Source: Vitellaria paradoxa
Taxonomy: Eukaryota > Streptophyta > Magnoliopsida > Ericales > Sapotaceae
Reading direction: 5' to 3'
Length of the DNA stretch: 64,000 bases
Assembly (NCBI GenBank): GCA_019916065.1
Contig: CM034237.1
Span: 26,408,340 to 26,472,339 of the forward strand
Shown one piece after another: positions 1-10,853 of this stretch (positions within the stretch are counted from its first letter, which is position 1; every line of letters begins with the position of its first letter). The translations under genes and the position numbers were made by a program. The notes beneath the pieces were generated by a model. It saw only the letters and a list, made by a program, of their open reading frames with translations, did not search any database and was not told where the DNA came from.

Positions 1-214
1 ACCAACGTTCGGCAAGCCGAGCGTGGCTCCTTTCTGATAATCCTTTTAAAAAAACCGAGAAATTGAATCCCAGTTTAAAGAGAGTGCTTGGTCAATAAAT
101 AAACTAGGACTGTACCAACACCCAAAGGGATGCGGCGCCTTTCTGTACCAATACTCGGCAAGGCGAGCATGGCTCCTTTTCAAACCAACACCCAAGGGGG
201 CGTGGCATCTTTCT
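1..214. repeat. short tandem repeats in the 3' non-coding tail of the Tat-like element
   Basis: Four related units of roughly 31-36 bp occur at about 1-36, 115-146, 147-181 and 184-214. Each opens with ACCAA and closes with a CCTTT/CTCCTTT/ATCTTT segment. Two subtypes alternate: one contains CGGCAAG(G/C)CGAG and the other contains CACCCAA(A/G)GGG. They lie between the integrase end and the missing 3' LTR, a position where Tat elements often carry tandem repeats. Confidence 0.6.
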
Positions 215-322
215 AGTAAATACTTAATTGTCTAAAGCTTTTGGAATTGCTTTATTTGCTTTCAAAAGAGAACAGTTTTCCAAGGAATGTACATAATCTT
301 AAATAACAAATGTACAATAACA

Positions 323-637
323 TTAATGATAGTACAGTTTCAAGTGGGCTATGTTCCACAGCCTTTTGATTAGCTTTCTTTCCACGTCCGTCAACCTGTA
401 AGCTCCATTATCGAGCACTTTCGAGACGAGGAATGGTCCTTCCCAATTGGCTCCAAGCTTTCCTTCTGTCTGGTCCTTTCTACTTCCCATTAATTTTCTT
501 AACATAAAGTCGCCAGCTTTGAACTCTCTGTGTCTGACCCCTTTATTAAATTTCCTCCCTGTCTCTTGCTGATAGTTGGCTAACCTTAATGTGGTAAGTT
601 CTCTCTGTTCGTCAATCATATCTAGGCGTATCACCAT
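323..637 (-). pseudogene. integrase C-terminal region, Tat-like gypsy
   Basis: This 104-codon frame encodes the tail of a gypsy integrase. It includes FKAGDFMLRK, then NWEGPFLVSKVLDNGAYRLTDVE, i.e. the region after the catalytic core that ends with a GPF/Y-like motif. In an intact element it would be the end of the pol polyprotein and would help integrase bind DNA. It is separated from the catalytic core (798-1154) by a frame change between about 640 and 800. No chromodomain follows, which agrees with a Tat rather than a chromovirus assignment. Confidence 0.85.
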
Positions 638-797
638 TGCTTTATCATTTTCTCATTTATCAAAGGCTTGAGTCCTGATGCTTGGCAGACCAACTTCCAG
701 TGGAATGACCGTTTCAACTCCATAAGCCAGAGAGAAGGGAGATTCTCCAGTTGATCTTCTGGGGGTTGTTCGGTAGGTCCAGAGTACTAATGGCAAT

Positions 798-1763
798 TCA
801 TCTACCTATTTTCCTTTTGCTACCTCCAATCTTTTCTTGATGCCACTGAGGATAACTTTGTTTGTAGCTTTGGCTTGACCATTGCTTTGGGGGGTAAGCT
901 GGTGTTGAATAAACATTTTTTATCCCATATCTGGAACAATATTCCCTAAATGGGGCACTGTCAAATTGTGTCCCATTGTCGGAAATAAGCATCCTAGGGA
1001 TGCCATACCTAGTAATGATGCTCTTCCAGACAAATCGAATGGTATCAGCATCTCTAATGTGAGCCAAAGGTTCTGCTTCCACCCATTTAGTGAAGTAGTC
1101 AGTGCCGACCACTAGAAACTTTCTATTTCCTGAAGCGGTAGGCAGTGGTCCCACAATGTTGAGTCCCCATTAAGCGAATGGCCAGGGACTGGTTAGTGGG
1201 CTGAGTTCTTGTGCTGGCTGGTGAGGTACGGGAGCAAACTTCTGGAATTTCTTGCACTTTCGAACATAAGTTTGAGCATCATTCCCCATCCTCGGCCACC
1301 AGTACCTTTGTGTAATAGCTCTGTATGCCAACGACCTGCCCCCAGTATGTGCTCCACAGATCCCTTTATGCATCTCATAGAGGAAATCTTGCACTTTATC
1401 AGGATGAACAAAAAGAAGATAAGGACCTGTGAAGGACTTCTTGTACAGCTTATGATCAGGAGAAAGCCAAAACCTGGTAGCCTTTATTCTCAATTTCCTC
1501 ACTTCTGTTTTGTTCTCTGGTAGAGTTCCATCCTTTAAATAAGAAATGATTGGGTCCATCCAAGATGGAGCCACTTCAGTACACATCACCTCTCCATCTT
1601 TTACAATGCTTGGCTTCTTAAGAACTTCCAGGAAAACCTGGTTTGTCAGCCTTATTCGAGAAGAAGCAGCCAACGTAGCAAGTGTGTCAGCATGAGCATT
1701 ATGATCTCTCCCAATGAGCTCCACGCTAGCTTTATTAAAATCTTCAATCTTCTTTTTTACCAA
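798..1763 (-). pseudogene. integrase zinc-binding domain and catalytic core, inactivated
   Basis: The part at 1170-1763 covers the end of the second RNase H-like domain (DHNAHADTLATLA) and the HHCC zinc-binding domain. HKGICGAHTGG supplies the histidines and the first cysteine of the KC..C pair is present, but the usual second cysteine is phenylalanine (KCKKFQKF). The part at 798-1154 is the catalytic core, with the first aspartate in GTDYFTKWVEAE and the second in SDNGTQFD. The reading frame then shifts at a run of Cs near 888-893. In the shifted frame, the position of the third catalytic residue (normally E in a QAEA-type motif) reads lysine. A frame break also separates the zinc finger from the core near 1160. 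Insertion activity should be lost. Confidence 0.9.
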
Positions 1764-2386
1764 CTATAAATACTCTGCCATCTTTTCGCTTCTAGCCACA
1801 TACTCCCCTTTCAGTTGGTTGGCTACCAACTGAGAGTCAGTCTTTATTGCCATATCTTTTGCCATCAACCGCCGAGCAATGTTGAGCCCAGCTAGAAGAG
1901 CTTCATACTCCGCCTTGTTATTAGTAAACTCAAACTCAAGCTTTATTGCATATTCAATAGAGACCCCTTCTGGCGTAGTCAAAACAATGCCTACACCAGC
2001 TCCCTTCCTAGACGAAGATCCATTAACCTCAATTGCCAAGGTTGTGCGGCCTTCCTGTGTTCGGCTGGGCCAGATCTTACTTCCACTTGCCATACCTCTT
2101 GTGCTGGACCTGAAGCTGGGGTGGTAAATTCGGCCACGAAATCAGCCAAAACTTGAGTCTTTATTGCGGTTCTAGGAATAAACTTTATATCGAATGCTCC
2201 AAGGGAAACTGTCCATTTGGCCATCCTCCCAGATATATCAGCCCTTTTCAATAAATGGCCAATCGGCTGGTCGGTTACCACTTGAATGGTATGGGCATGG
2301 AAGTAATGGGCCAACTTCCTGGAAGCCATTACCAAGGCTAGGGTCAACTTTTCCAGGGGGAGGTATCTAGTTTCTGCCCCCTGCAT
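1764..2386 (-). pseudogene. RNase H domains (gypsy RNase H plus Tat-type second RNase H), frameshifted
   Basis: The frame at 1991-2386 matches the connection end of a gypsy RNase H: MQGAETRYLPLEKLTLALV, then VVTDQPIGHLLKRADISGRM and WTVSLGAFDIKFIPR. The frame at 1764-2093 encodes a second RNase H-like domain with VNGSSSRKGAGVGIVL, NNKAEYEALLAGLNIA and KTDSQLVANQLKGEY. The usual first catalytic aspartate before GSS is asparagine here (VNGSS). The two frames overlap around 2035-2093, marking a frameshift. A second RNase H between pol RNase H and integrase is a known hallmark of Tat elements. Confidence 0.88.
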
Positions 2387-2433
2387 CGTCTTACTCGTAT
2401 AATAAATAGGATGTTGCTTCCCTTTTTCCTCCC

Positions 2434-3651
2434 TTAACAGGACGGTGCTGACTGCATTTCTAAAACCGCCAGGTATAGTTGCAAAATGTCCCCCGGCTGC
2501 GGTGTTGAAAGTATCGGGACAGTTGTCAAATATTCTTTAAGTTTGTCTAGTGCTACATCTACCTCAGCGTCCCATTGCATTTTATTCGCACCTCCTAGTA
2601 ATCTGAAGAATGGTCGGTACTTGTCAGACGATCTACTAATGAACCGATTGAGCGCCGCCACCATCCCTGTAAGCTTTTGGACTTCTTTTTTAGTGCGCGG
2701 AGGAGAAACATATTTGATGGCTTGTATTTGATCAAGATCAGCTTTGATTCCCCTCCTGCTCACCAAGTGGCCCAAAAATTTACTCGAGCCGACTCCGAAA
2801 GCACACTTGGTAGCATTTAATTTCAATTCGTACCTGTCGAGGTTGAAAAGACATGCTGGAGATGTTGGAGATGAGTGTTCGGCTCCTTACTTTTTACCAC
2901 CATGTCATCAATGTAAACTTCCATCGTCTGTCCGAAGTCCTCTTTGAATATCTTCGTGACTAACCGTTAGTAGGTGGCTCCAGCGTTCTTCAATCCAAAT
3001 GGCATGACCCTATAACAGTATATCCCTCGCGGGGTTATGAAAGAAGAATCTCTTTTCCTCGTCAGGGCTGAACATGGGGATCTGGTGGTATCCTCTATAT
3101 GCGTCAAGGAACGACATCCTGGAACTTCCAGCCGTTGAATCAACGAGCTGGTCGATCTTCGGCAGGGGAAATGGATCCTTTGGGCAGGCTTTATTCAGGT
3201 CCGTGTAGCCTACGCAAACTCTCCACTTCCCATTTTTCTTCTTGACCACAACTGTATTGGCCAACCACTCTGGATAAGAAACTTCCGAGATGGCCTCAGC
3301 CTCCAACAATCGATCGACTTCCTCTATGACAGCCTCTGCATGCTGGAGAACTGACCTCCTCGCCTTTTGTACCACAGGTTTTGCCTCTGGATTCACATTC
3401 AGCTTATGAGTCATAATTTCGAGGGAAATACCTGGCATTTCATATGGAGTCCAGGCGAATGTTCCAATATTCTTCAAGAGCATCTCTGTCAATTCCAGCT
3501 TCTCCTCGGCGCTCAAATTTGAGCCAACCAGGAAGAATTTGTCGTCCTCGACGGGACCAACCTGATATTTCTCTAACCCTTCAATAGCTTTCTTCTGTGG
3601 GTCTCCGCCAACATCATCAATCTTTGGGGCGTCATCGGACAGCTCCGTCAA
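2434..3651 (-). pseudogene. reverse transcriptase, Tat-like gypsy, split by frameshift
   Basis: Translated from 3651 downwards, the frame shows the RT entry motifs WLANTVVVKKKNGKWRVCV, LNKACPKDPFPLPKIDQLVD and FLDAYRGYHQIPM. A single-base shift near 3040 destroys the next block; the neighbouring frame continues as TPRGIYCYRVMPFG. The catalytic YIDD box is readable near 2897-2920 in yet another frame. The piece at 2434-2826 resumes with KCAFGVGSSKFLGHLVSRRGI and ends in the connection to RNase H. RT copies element RNA into DNA. At least two frame changes make this copy non-functional. Confidence 0.92.
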
Positions 3652-3714
3652 TTGGACTTGCTCAGAAATAGTCTTGGATTTGAGGGCTGCAGTGAAGCAT
3701 TTTTGAGAGATGTC

Positions 3715-4350
3715 CTAGTCCCCCAAGATAGCAATCACTTCCCCACCATACGGAAACTTCAGCACCTGATGATAGGTTGAGGGGACCGCCTTCAGGGCGT
3801 GAATCCACGACCTTCCTACTATAGCATTGTAGGAAGAAGGGGAATCCACAACAATGAACTCAACCTCTTGCTCCACTGGGCCCATATGTACAGGAATAAA
3901 AACCCTGCCCAGAGGCCAGACAGGGGCCGAATTGAACCCTATGAGGGGGCATTCTGCTGGCTCTAAATCTTCCGCGGTCAATCCGAGCTTCTTAAACAAG
4001 CTTAGGAACATGACCTCCGTTGAACTTCCAGCGTCAACCAAAATTCTCCTCACTTCGGAGTCGAACATGCCCAAAGTAATTATCAGGGCATCATTATGCG
4101 GCGTCTGAACACCAGAGTGCTCGTCTTCGTAAAAGGTGATTTCGTTTGCGGCAGCTTTTCTCGGGCGCTTGCTCGGCTGACCTGCGACACCCAAGATTTC
4201 TTGTGTTTGTGAATTAGGGGAGCAGTTGATGACGCTTTGGGGCTGTTGCTCCATATGGATAACGCAGATGACTGCAGGCCTAGCAATATCTCTACGCGGC
4301 CTGGCTCTCGGTGGGGGTTGTACTTCCTCGGCATTCTCATCCCCAGCCAT
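3715..4350 (-). pseudogene. retroelement aspartic protease region
   Basis: The 211-codon frame has the retropepsin layout. A leader with TFYEDEHSGVQTPHNDALIITL is followed by the active-site segment RRILVDAGSSTEVMF, in which the D-T/S-G triad reads D-A-G. The flap/core region GFNSAPVWPLGRVFIPVHMG comes next, and the family-typical closing motif YNAIVGRSWIHALKAVPSTYHQVLKFP ends it. The protease would process the gag-pol polyprotein. It sits between gag (higher coordinates) and RT (lower), as expected. A frame break near 3700 separates it from RT. Confidence 0.87.
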
Positions 4351-4459
4351 CTCATCTCATTGCCTCCTATACTTTCTATCCTGGGGAGCTGCCTCTTTGG
4401 TTCTGACCTCATCTATGAATTCTTTCAAGTGGCCCTTTCCGTACCAGCTCTTCCAGGTG

Positions 4460-5395
4460 CTACCGTAACGATCGGCAGAAACCGGTGTGGTGCCCCATGT
4501 CTTGATGGTACGTGCAGTAATCCTTGGAGTTCTCATTTCCAGGGAAATCTGGCAGCTTCCCAAGCCATCTAAAATATAGCTTATTCTTGATCTGAGGGAG
4601 GATCCTGAAGATCGGCACCTTGAACAATGTATTGACCGCCTCGAAAATGGATTTCTCTTCATCTAGGAATTTGGGGCCTTTTCCCCCACTTTTATTTCCC
4701 CTTTTGCCTTGGGGTTTTGCCTCTTTCTGATCGGTCAGCTTCGTCTCATCCTCTACCTTAGCATATTTTTCAATCCGGTACATGAGATAAGACATATTGG
4801 CTGTGGGCTTTTAGGTCAAAGAGAGCCACAACTTATCCTTCTTCCGCAACCCCAACTTGAATGAAATGACGGCCAGTTGCTCTGAACATTCCTCCACCTT
4901 ATTGTAGAGCTCAAAGTACCGGTGGAAGTAATCTCTTAACGATTCCCCGGCTTTCCTTTTCATGGTGAGGAGAACGTCGGTGGCCTTTGGTTGTTTAGTG
5001 TTGGCCAAAAATCGGGTGACGAACTCCTCGGCCAGTTGCTGCCAACTCCGGATACTGCCAGGGGGCAACTTATGGAACCATTGTAGTGCCGTATGCCCCA
5101 AACTAGAAGGGAATACTCTGCACATGAGATGATTATTACTGCTCCATAGCGTCATGGCCTGCGTGTAATGGCGATAGTGGGCCAAAGGGTCAGTCTTTCC
5201 GTCATAGAGGTTAAGCCTTGGTGTTTGGAACTTCTCTGGAGGCTCTGTTTCACTAATTTTATTGGTGAACGAAGAGGCTGAGATCTTCCCCAAAGCTTTC
5301 CTCGCCATCATACGTGTACTCTGGCCCTGAGCGCCCCACTCTTCTTCGTGCCCCCATTCCTCTACCTTCGTTTTTCCTGCCCTTTTGCATCTCAT
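4460..5395 (-). pseudogene. gag capsid region and zinc-knuckle-like motif
   Basis: The frame at 4811-5395 carries the retrotransposon gag core: LYDGKTDPLAHYRHYTQAM, CRVFPSSLGHTALQWFHKLP, SIRSWQQLAEEFVTRFLAN and ESLRDYFHRYFELYNKV. The next frame (4460-4795) contains YCTYHQDMGHHTGFC, a Cys/His cluster equivalent to the nucleocapsid zinc knuckle of Tat elements. The two frames are separated by an in-frame stop near 4810 (TAG region). Gag proteins form the virus-like particle and bind element RNA. Confidence 0.88.
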
Positions 5396-5452
5396 AGTTA
5401 TCTCTTCCTTATCAGAGCAATCCGCATCTTTTGAATGCGGCTCTAGAGTCTC

Positions 5453-5947
5453 TCATAGCGAGCCCTTTTTATGGTGCGCTCTAGTGGGCGGGGCAACGTC
5501 AGATCTTGCGCCACGTTTCCTAACAGTTTTGACATGGCGCACACCCTTCCTGGGGGGAATGACATCGCGTCGCGAGTAAGAGTGCACCTCTTCTTGTTCA
5601 TGGGTATCCCCTTCATCTTCCTCAGTGGGGTCCTCATAGAGAACATCATAACTTTTGTCTGACTCTGAATCAGATTGATCAGAATCGACTTCATGGCCCG
5701 CAGCAGGCTTTCCCTTTTCCTTGCTTAATTCCAACAGAATCTCTTCCAATTCTGCTTGCTTTTCGCTGGCCTTAGCCATCAGTTCCTCTCTCCGTTTTAC
5801 TGCCTCTGGATCCTCTGTTTTCTTTCTCCTGGCATGCTCTAGACCCGGAGTCTGGATAACTAACGTGCTCCCTTTGGCCTTAGCCGGGGTAGAACCGTCC
5901 CCTACCCGTGAAGATGGTGGGGGAGTGGTGTTTCCTCCTGAAGTCAT
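5453..5947 (-). pseudogene. gag N-terminal region of the Tat-like element
   Basis: The ATG at 5945-5947 is the first start downstream of the primer-binding site and opens a 164-codon frame that ends at a TGA at 5453-5455. The product is hydrophilic. Residues about 48-82 are rich in E, K and L and could form a coiled coil, followed by an acidic stretch (SDQSDSESDKSYD) and a basic C-terminus. In an intact element it would continue into the capsid core, which restarts at 5395 in another frame. Low-complexity N-terminal regions are usual for plant gypsy gag. Confidence 0.75.
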
Positions 5948-6024
5948 CGTGTAAATAACTGCTAAAAGTCTTAATAAAGAAACCGAGTGAAATGCTAATG
6001 ATCAACAAGACATGGCTAAACAAC

Positions 6025-6044
6025 GGGCCCCACGGTGGGCGCCA
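6025..6044 (-). other. primer-binding site of the Tat-like element
   Basis: On the minus strand TGGCGCCCACCGTGGGGCCC starts two bases after the LTR end. It begins with TGG, as expected for pairing with a tRNA 3'-CCA end. I did not identify the tRNA with certainty. Confidence 0.75.
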
Positions 6045-6046
6045 AA

Positions 6047-6974
6047 TGTTCGACAGTAAAATTTACCGCCGGAACGGCTGACCACGCCAACCAGAAATAT
6101 AATCAACAATCTGCCGAACAAAGATAGAAGAAAGGTTACGGCCGGAGTGGAGGTCTCTGGCCGAAAAATCATCCGATGCTTAAGTTAGCAAGTAGCTCAA
6201 GGAAGAAAGCTTTACTAGAGAAGAAATGAACAGTAGCTTAAGTTGGCAATAGTCAGCTTACCTTCATTATCAAGTGGAATGTCGTATTTATAGTAATGTA
6301 AATAATAAATAAGATAATACCTGTGATTTGACTACATCCATGCTTCCGTGTACCTCTTTTCCTTTATTACTTTAAATGCCTTCCACTTCGCATTAAATGT
6401 CTTCCACTTCGCATTTAATGTCCCATACCTTTCATTAAATACTCCATACCTTTCGTTAAATGCATCTGGTAGTTAAACGTGGCAATATAGCCCAAACTCA
6501 GTTGTCAAATTGTCCACCTGTCGCATCTATCAATTACTCGTAACGAAATGAACTGACTTGGTTACTTCCTCAGAGATAAATACTAGGTTAAGTCATAACT
6601 ATGGTGCATTTATGGTTGTGATCCCTCGTTAAGGCTGTGGGTCCCAAGCCTAACATTTACTAGCCGCCAATCGATGGGCCGAACAAATTGACTACTAAGG
6701 TCTTCAGCTATTGCCACGTGGCAACACATTATCCATAGATACCGAGAATCAGGGTATCCCTTGGAATATTGACCCAAAGACGCGTGTCCACGTATAACAC
6801 TCACGTGGAACCCTCATGCTATCAATCAACTATTCGGTAGAATGCCACGTGTCATGCGTCAACGTGCTCGGTTGATGACTACGTGACTCGCTCGAATATG
6901 TTCGGCATTGGCCACGTGGCACCTTGACTATATTGTTCAGCACTCCACATGTCAAAGTATTATTTTACCCAACA
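6047..6974 (-). repeat. 5' LTR of the Tat-like gypsy element
   Basis: On the plus strand the repeat runs from TGTTCGACAGTAAAAT to ATTTTACCCAACA, so it has TG...CA ends with short matching termini. The high-coordinate end is U3. A TATA box (CTATAAATA on the minus strand) lies at 6285-6293, so transcription should start near 6255 and run leftwards. At 6370-6460 there are two pairs of short tandem repeats (TTCCACTTCGCATTAAATG and CCATACCTTTCATTAAAT types). The U3 has four CACGTG hexamers (6715, 6802, 6846, 6913). Confidence 0.85.
6285..6293 (-). promoter_or_regulatory. TATA box of the Tat-like LTR
   Basis: The minus-strand sequence CTATAAATA is well placed in the LTR between the G-box-rich U3 and the primer-binding site. 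It is the best core promoter candidate of the element. Confidence 0.6.
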
Positions 6975-7402
6975 AATAGTTATATGTTGGGCTTAGTGGA
7001 TCATGAAGAATGACAAGATTTTCGATGGATTGGAATTGGAACCATTATCTATTATTAGCAAGGCAGATGTTTATACTAAACGTTTGGATGTTATTTACAT
7101 TTATAATACAAGTAAAATCGAGGGTAGAGAAGATGTCAGATAATGTGAAATTAAAGACCTTGAAGAAATTTGGCTCACGAACGGAAAAAAAATACCAAAT
7201 CTATTTTATGGATGAACAATCATAACAAATGAGACTTGGAAAGAGAGTATAGGCCACTGCACAAGAGTGATAAAAGGATGGAAAATATATTACACTCTCA
7301 ACAAAAGAAGAAGTTATTAGTGCATCTTCATCATTAATAGTAGAAAGTCATTGCGTGTCACAGAGTATTAAAATCAATTAAGCACTTAAAGTGTGTTAAT
7401 AA
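6975..7402. other. flank without a recognised gene
   Basis: AT-rich sequence between the Tat-like LTR and the AT-rich Tourist-like element. A 71-codon open frame at 7010-7225 has no recognisable motif. I see no support for a gene. Confidence 0.5.
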
Positions 7403-8314
7403 GGGACCATTTGATAACGCTGTCGTTTTTCTGTTTACGTTTACATGTTTATATATATATTTTTTTGTTTTCTGATGCCCTTTTTTTTTCTTAAATAAAA
7501 ACTGAAACTGCATTTGAAAATACAATTTTGTTTACAATTACTAATATTTTATTTTTATAAAATATTTAATTTTATTATTTTTTAAAAATTAATCGAATTT
7601 AATAAATATATTTTATATTAATTTAATTTAGTTATATTATTTATTAAAAAATTGAATAAAATATAAATAATATACCATTCAATCCAGTAAATATAAAATA
7701 TATTAATTATAATTTAATTATATTATTTACTAAAAATAATTGAATAAAATATATTTCATAATTATTTAAATAATTTAATTGTAATATTTATTAAAAATAA
7801 TTTAATAAAATATAATTTTTATTAAATAACTTAATTAAATTAATTTGATTATGATATTTATTAAAAATAATTTAATAGAATATATTTAATATTATTTAAA
7901 TTAATTATTAAATTAAATTAAATAATTAAATTATAATATTTATTAAATATAATATAATAAAATATATTTATATTATATATTTTATTAAATTATATATTAA
8001 ATTAAGTTAATAAATTTATTTTATTATTTATTAAAAATAATTTTAGTTTAATAAAATATTTGAATAACATAATTTATTTTAATATGATGTAACAAAAATG
8101 GATAAAGTATTAGAATTGACAAAATATTTGTAACAGAAAAAGATAAATAAAGTGAAAACACTTTTTTTGTTATGTTTTTTAGTTTAAATTTTTAATTTTT
8201 TGGAAACAAAAAAACTTAAACAGATTTAACAAACACATTTCTGTTACTAGTTTACAAAATTTTGAAAACATAAACAAAAAAATATAGAAAATAAAAACGT
8301 TACCAAACGGGGCT
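7403..8314. mobile_element. AT-rich Tourist-like (PIF/Harbinger-type) non-autonomous element
   Basis: The ends are GGGACCATTTGATAACG and, reversed, AGCCCCGTTTGGTAACG, forming imperfect terminal inverted repeats. TAA flanks both sides (7400-7402 and 8315-8317). The interior is almost pure A/T with repeated ATTTAATAAATA-like blocks and no coding capacity. The right end, read in reverse, matches the left part of the element at 60587-61414 over more than 200 bp, so the two belong to one family in opposite orientations. GTTTGGT-type ends with a 3-bp TAA duplication fit Tourist-like MITEs. Confidence 0.72.
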
Positions 8315-9380
8315 TAATTGTGGTTTAATAGTAGTAAAATAGTTGAAAAATATTGAGAATTGTAATTGAAAAGTAAGAAATGTAATTAAGGATCTTAAAG
8401 AGAGCTTGAGAGAATTTTATCGGCGTCATATTAGGAAAGTACCTAGAAATCTAGTAGAGAAAGCTCACGTAAGAGTCAAATCTATAATTGACCCTGGATG
8501 ATGTATTATCATTGATTATTTACAATACGTTTAATTTTCATCAAAAAGAAAATTAAAAAATTTATCAATTAAATATCACTACTTTTAGAGCAACATAGCC
8601 CCATTGTGCTGATGTAGGAACCAATGGACACTCTTCAAATTGTTCAATACTTCAATAATTCCTCCCGAATAGGTAAAATGGAGATGGAAGCAAACAACAA
8701 AATGGCTAGTTGGGTGTTTGAGAGCATCTTCTCTACTTATATACCAAATTGGGAAAAAAAAAAAAAAAAAAACACCTTCTTTGGCTGGCTATCTACGTTT
8801 AGAGCTGTCTTTGAACATGTTTTAATAAGGTCATTGTAGAAGGATAAGGTTCCAAATTCTATCAGGTTTCATTACTTCTGAATCCATCGTGTTAAAAATA
8901 AGTTATATTATTTATTAAATTGTAACTGCCAAATTTTTTTCTTCTCCTTTGTTTTTGTCTAATTTCTCTTAACATTTTGTCAACAAAGTAAATAATAGTA
9001 AAAATATATAATTAAATATCTTATTTAACACAAAAGTTTATAATTATAAATATTGAATTAGTTTTGTAATTGGTACGTTAAGTATTGGTACTAGTGTAAA
9101 CTTACGGTACTATTTCAAATTTATTTTTATCAAATTCTATATTTATAAAGATTATATATATTTACTCAAAAAGGTTAATATATTATTTAAAAAATTATAA
9201 AATAGAAGCTATAAATATCATATTAACATTTATTGGCATGGTTTATTTATCATATTTTACATTTTATAGAAGTAATAGCCAAATAAAGAAAAAAAATTCT
9301 TTATGTAGAGCTGGATAAAGATTGTAAAAAAAAAAAAAAAATTCAAGCTAAAATTCCTAAAATTTAAAAATTATTATCGG
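8315..9380. other. AT-rich flank, no gene recognised
   Basis: The segment contains A-runs (8754-8771, 9327-9341) and an open frame of 71 codons at 8624-8839 without recognisable domains. I see no transposon ends here. It ends where similarity to 52430 onwards begins. Confidence 0.45.
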
Positions 9381-9435
9381 TACTTTTTGAGTTGAAAATG
9401 AGAAAAAGAGATTATTTTACTTCTTAAGACAAAGT

Positions 9436-10037
9436 TGTAGCTATTTGTATGGCTCGATACGATCAAAGCATTGGGTGTGTGTGGGGTTTGAATGCTATAT
9501 TTCAGAACTTCTTTTGATATTAAACAATATATAGGGTGAAGTAAAACAAATTATGTTTGTTGATCTTTGAACAATGAGTTGAGATCAAACACTAATAAAA
9601 CTAGATACTTGTTAAATTTGCAAATGTTCAAAGGAGTAGAATGAACAAAATTAATAAATGGACCGAAATCAAACAAGTGACAGATGTTTAAAAGTAACAA
9701 GAAAAAGTAATAATTTAGGTTAAGAACTACTTTAACAAATAAAAGGTAAAAACCCCCAAGTGTTGGGAGAGTGTTGTTTTCTTCCTAACCCACAGAGCCC
9801 TTTTATAGGTATATTAATGCAATCTTCACTTCACGCTTTCCTTCATAACTGCGCCAAGTGTGAAAGTGGGTTTTCTCACTTATTTAATTCAAATATTCTC
9901 TCTTAAATGAGCTAAAAATTATTAATTTTAGGTAACTTAATTGCCCAACCTCCTCCTCCTTGTCTCATTTCCTTATTGACAGGGTTGGAGGTTGTCATGT
10001 ACTTTCATATGACTATTTTATTTTTTAGGTGTAAACA
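9436..10037 (-). repeat. gypsy LTR, copy in the duplicated segment
   Basis: This copy is colinear with the LTR at 52483-53160. It starts TGTAGCTATTTGTATGG and ends GGTGTAAACA on the plus strand. No gypsy coding sequence remains on its left side. A TATA-like CCTATAAAAGGG lies on the minus strand near 9801-9812, equivalent to CCTATAAAAAAG in the other copy. Confidence 0.65.
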
Positions 10038-10853
10038 AGTACAATTTGAGATTGGTAGGTTCAAATATTGGTATAAAACACATACACTAACTTATTCTTA
10101 CTACACTAGTTGTTACGGTATGGAATTAATGACTATGCTATGAATCAAATGGTTAAGTACATCTTATACAAAACATAGGTTATCTCAGCTAGTTAGAGCT
10201 TGCACTTTCTTTTGAGATGCCACAAGTTAAGGTTACTAAGTCGAACTCCTCAGTTATGGAGTTGAAATAAGTTCTTGGGTGTTGGTTTGAACTTCTATCA
10301 CTACATCAATTTGCGACTCTCTACCATTCGTGTTAAAGGACTTGCACATATTATACCAACCAAGTTGAACTATTCGTTATGATTATCTAACAGAAATCTC
10401 CTTAAAATTGAGCCACATTATCAAGCTTCTTGGCTCAAATGCTCAAAAGAAAAGGGAAGATTAAGCAAATTCAAGACACTTTTGGAATTATGCCCTTCCT
10501 AATTACCTTGCAAATAAATAAATAATAATAAAACAAACAAAAAAGGAATTAAATATTTGGGAGAAATACGATGACGTAGTCTAGATCCTTGCAATATTCA
10601 CTTTACCATTTTTGAATCCCTTTTACCATTTTAGGGTTTCATTTTCTACATTCCCGATTTTTTCCCTAACACCAACATAGTCAAAGTTTTGTACTTTGTT
10701 TTCTTTCTTAAAAGAAATCTAGGCGTGTCTACTTCTCCCCCATTCAAACTGCTACTCATAATCTTCATATACCTTTTGATTTTATTGTATGAAAGGTGCT
10801 TGCACATAGTCTAACTAATTTGTATATTTGGTTTTGACTCTTTTATTGTAGGA
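10038..10853. other. duplicated upstream flank and intron of the PPR pseudogene
   Basis: This stretch is colinear with 53161-53974. A tRNA-like A-box candidate (TATCTCAGCTAGTTAGAGC near 10181; TACCTCAGTTGGTCAGGGC in the other copy) suggests an old SINE remnant, but the B-box is weak. The segment ends with the splice acceptor TTTTATTGTAG at 10842-10852. No other gene is seen. Confidence 0.5.

Larger units (their letters stand above)
1..6974 (-). mobile_element. Ty3/gypsy retrotransposon, Tat-like, degenerate, left end outside window
   Basis: On the minus strand the order is LTR (6047-6974), primer-binding site, gag, protease, reverse transcriptase, RNase H, a second RNase H-like domain, integrase, then a non-coding tail running off the left edge. 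Pol in the order PR-RT-RH-IN is the Ty3/gypsy arrangement. An extra RNase H domain before integrase is typical of the plant Tat lineage (Ogre/Retand relatives). Every domain lies in a different short reading frame, so the copy cannot express a polyprotein. The 3' LTR is not in the window. A 5-bp target duplication would be AATAG at 6975-6979, but its partner is not visible. Confidence 0.93.

Noticed and set aside
10130..10330. SINE in the PPR upstream region
   Set aside because: An A-box-like word is present in both duplicates, but the B-box is displaced by about 110 bp and no target duplication is seen. Too weak for a firm call.
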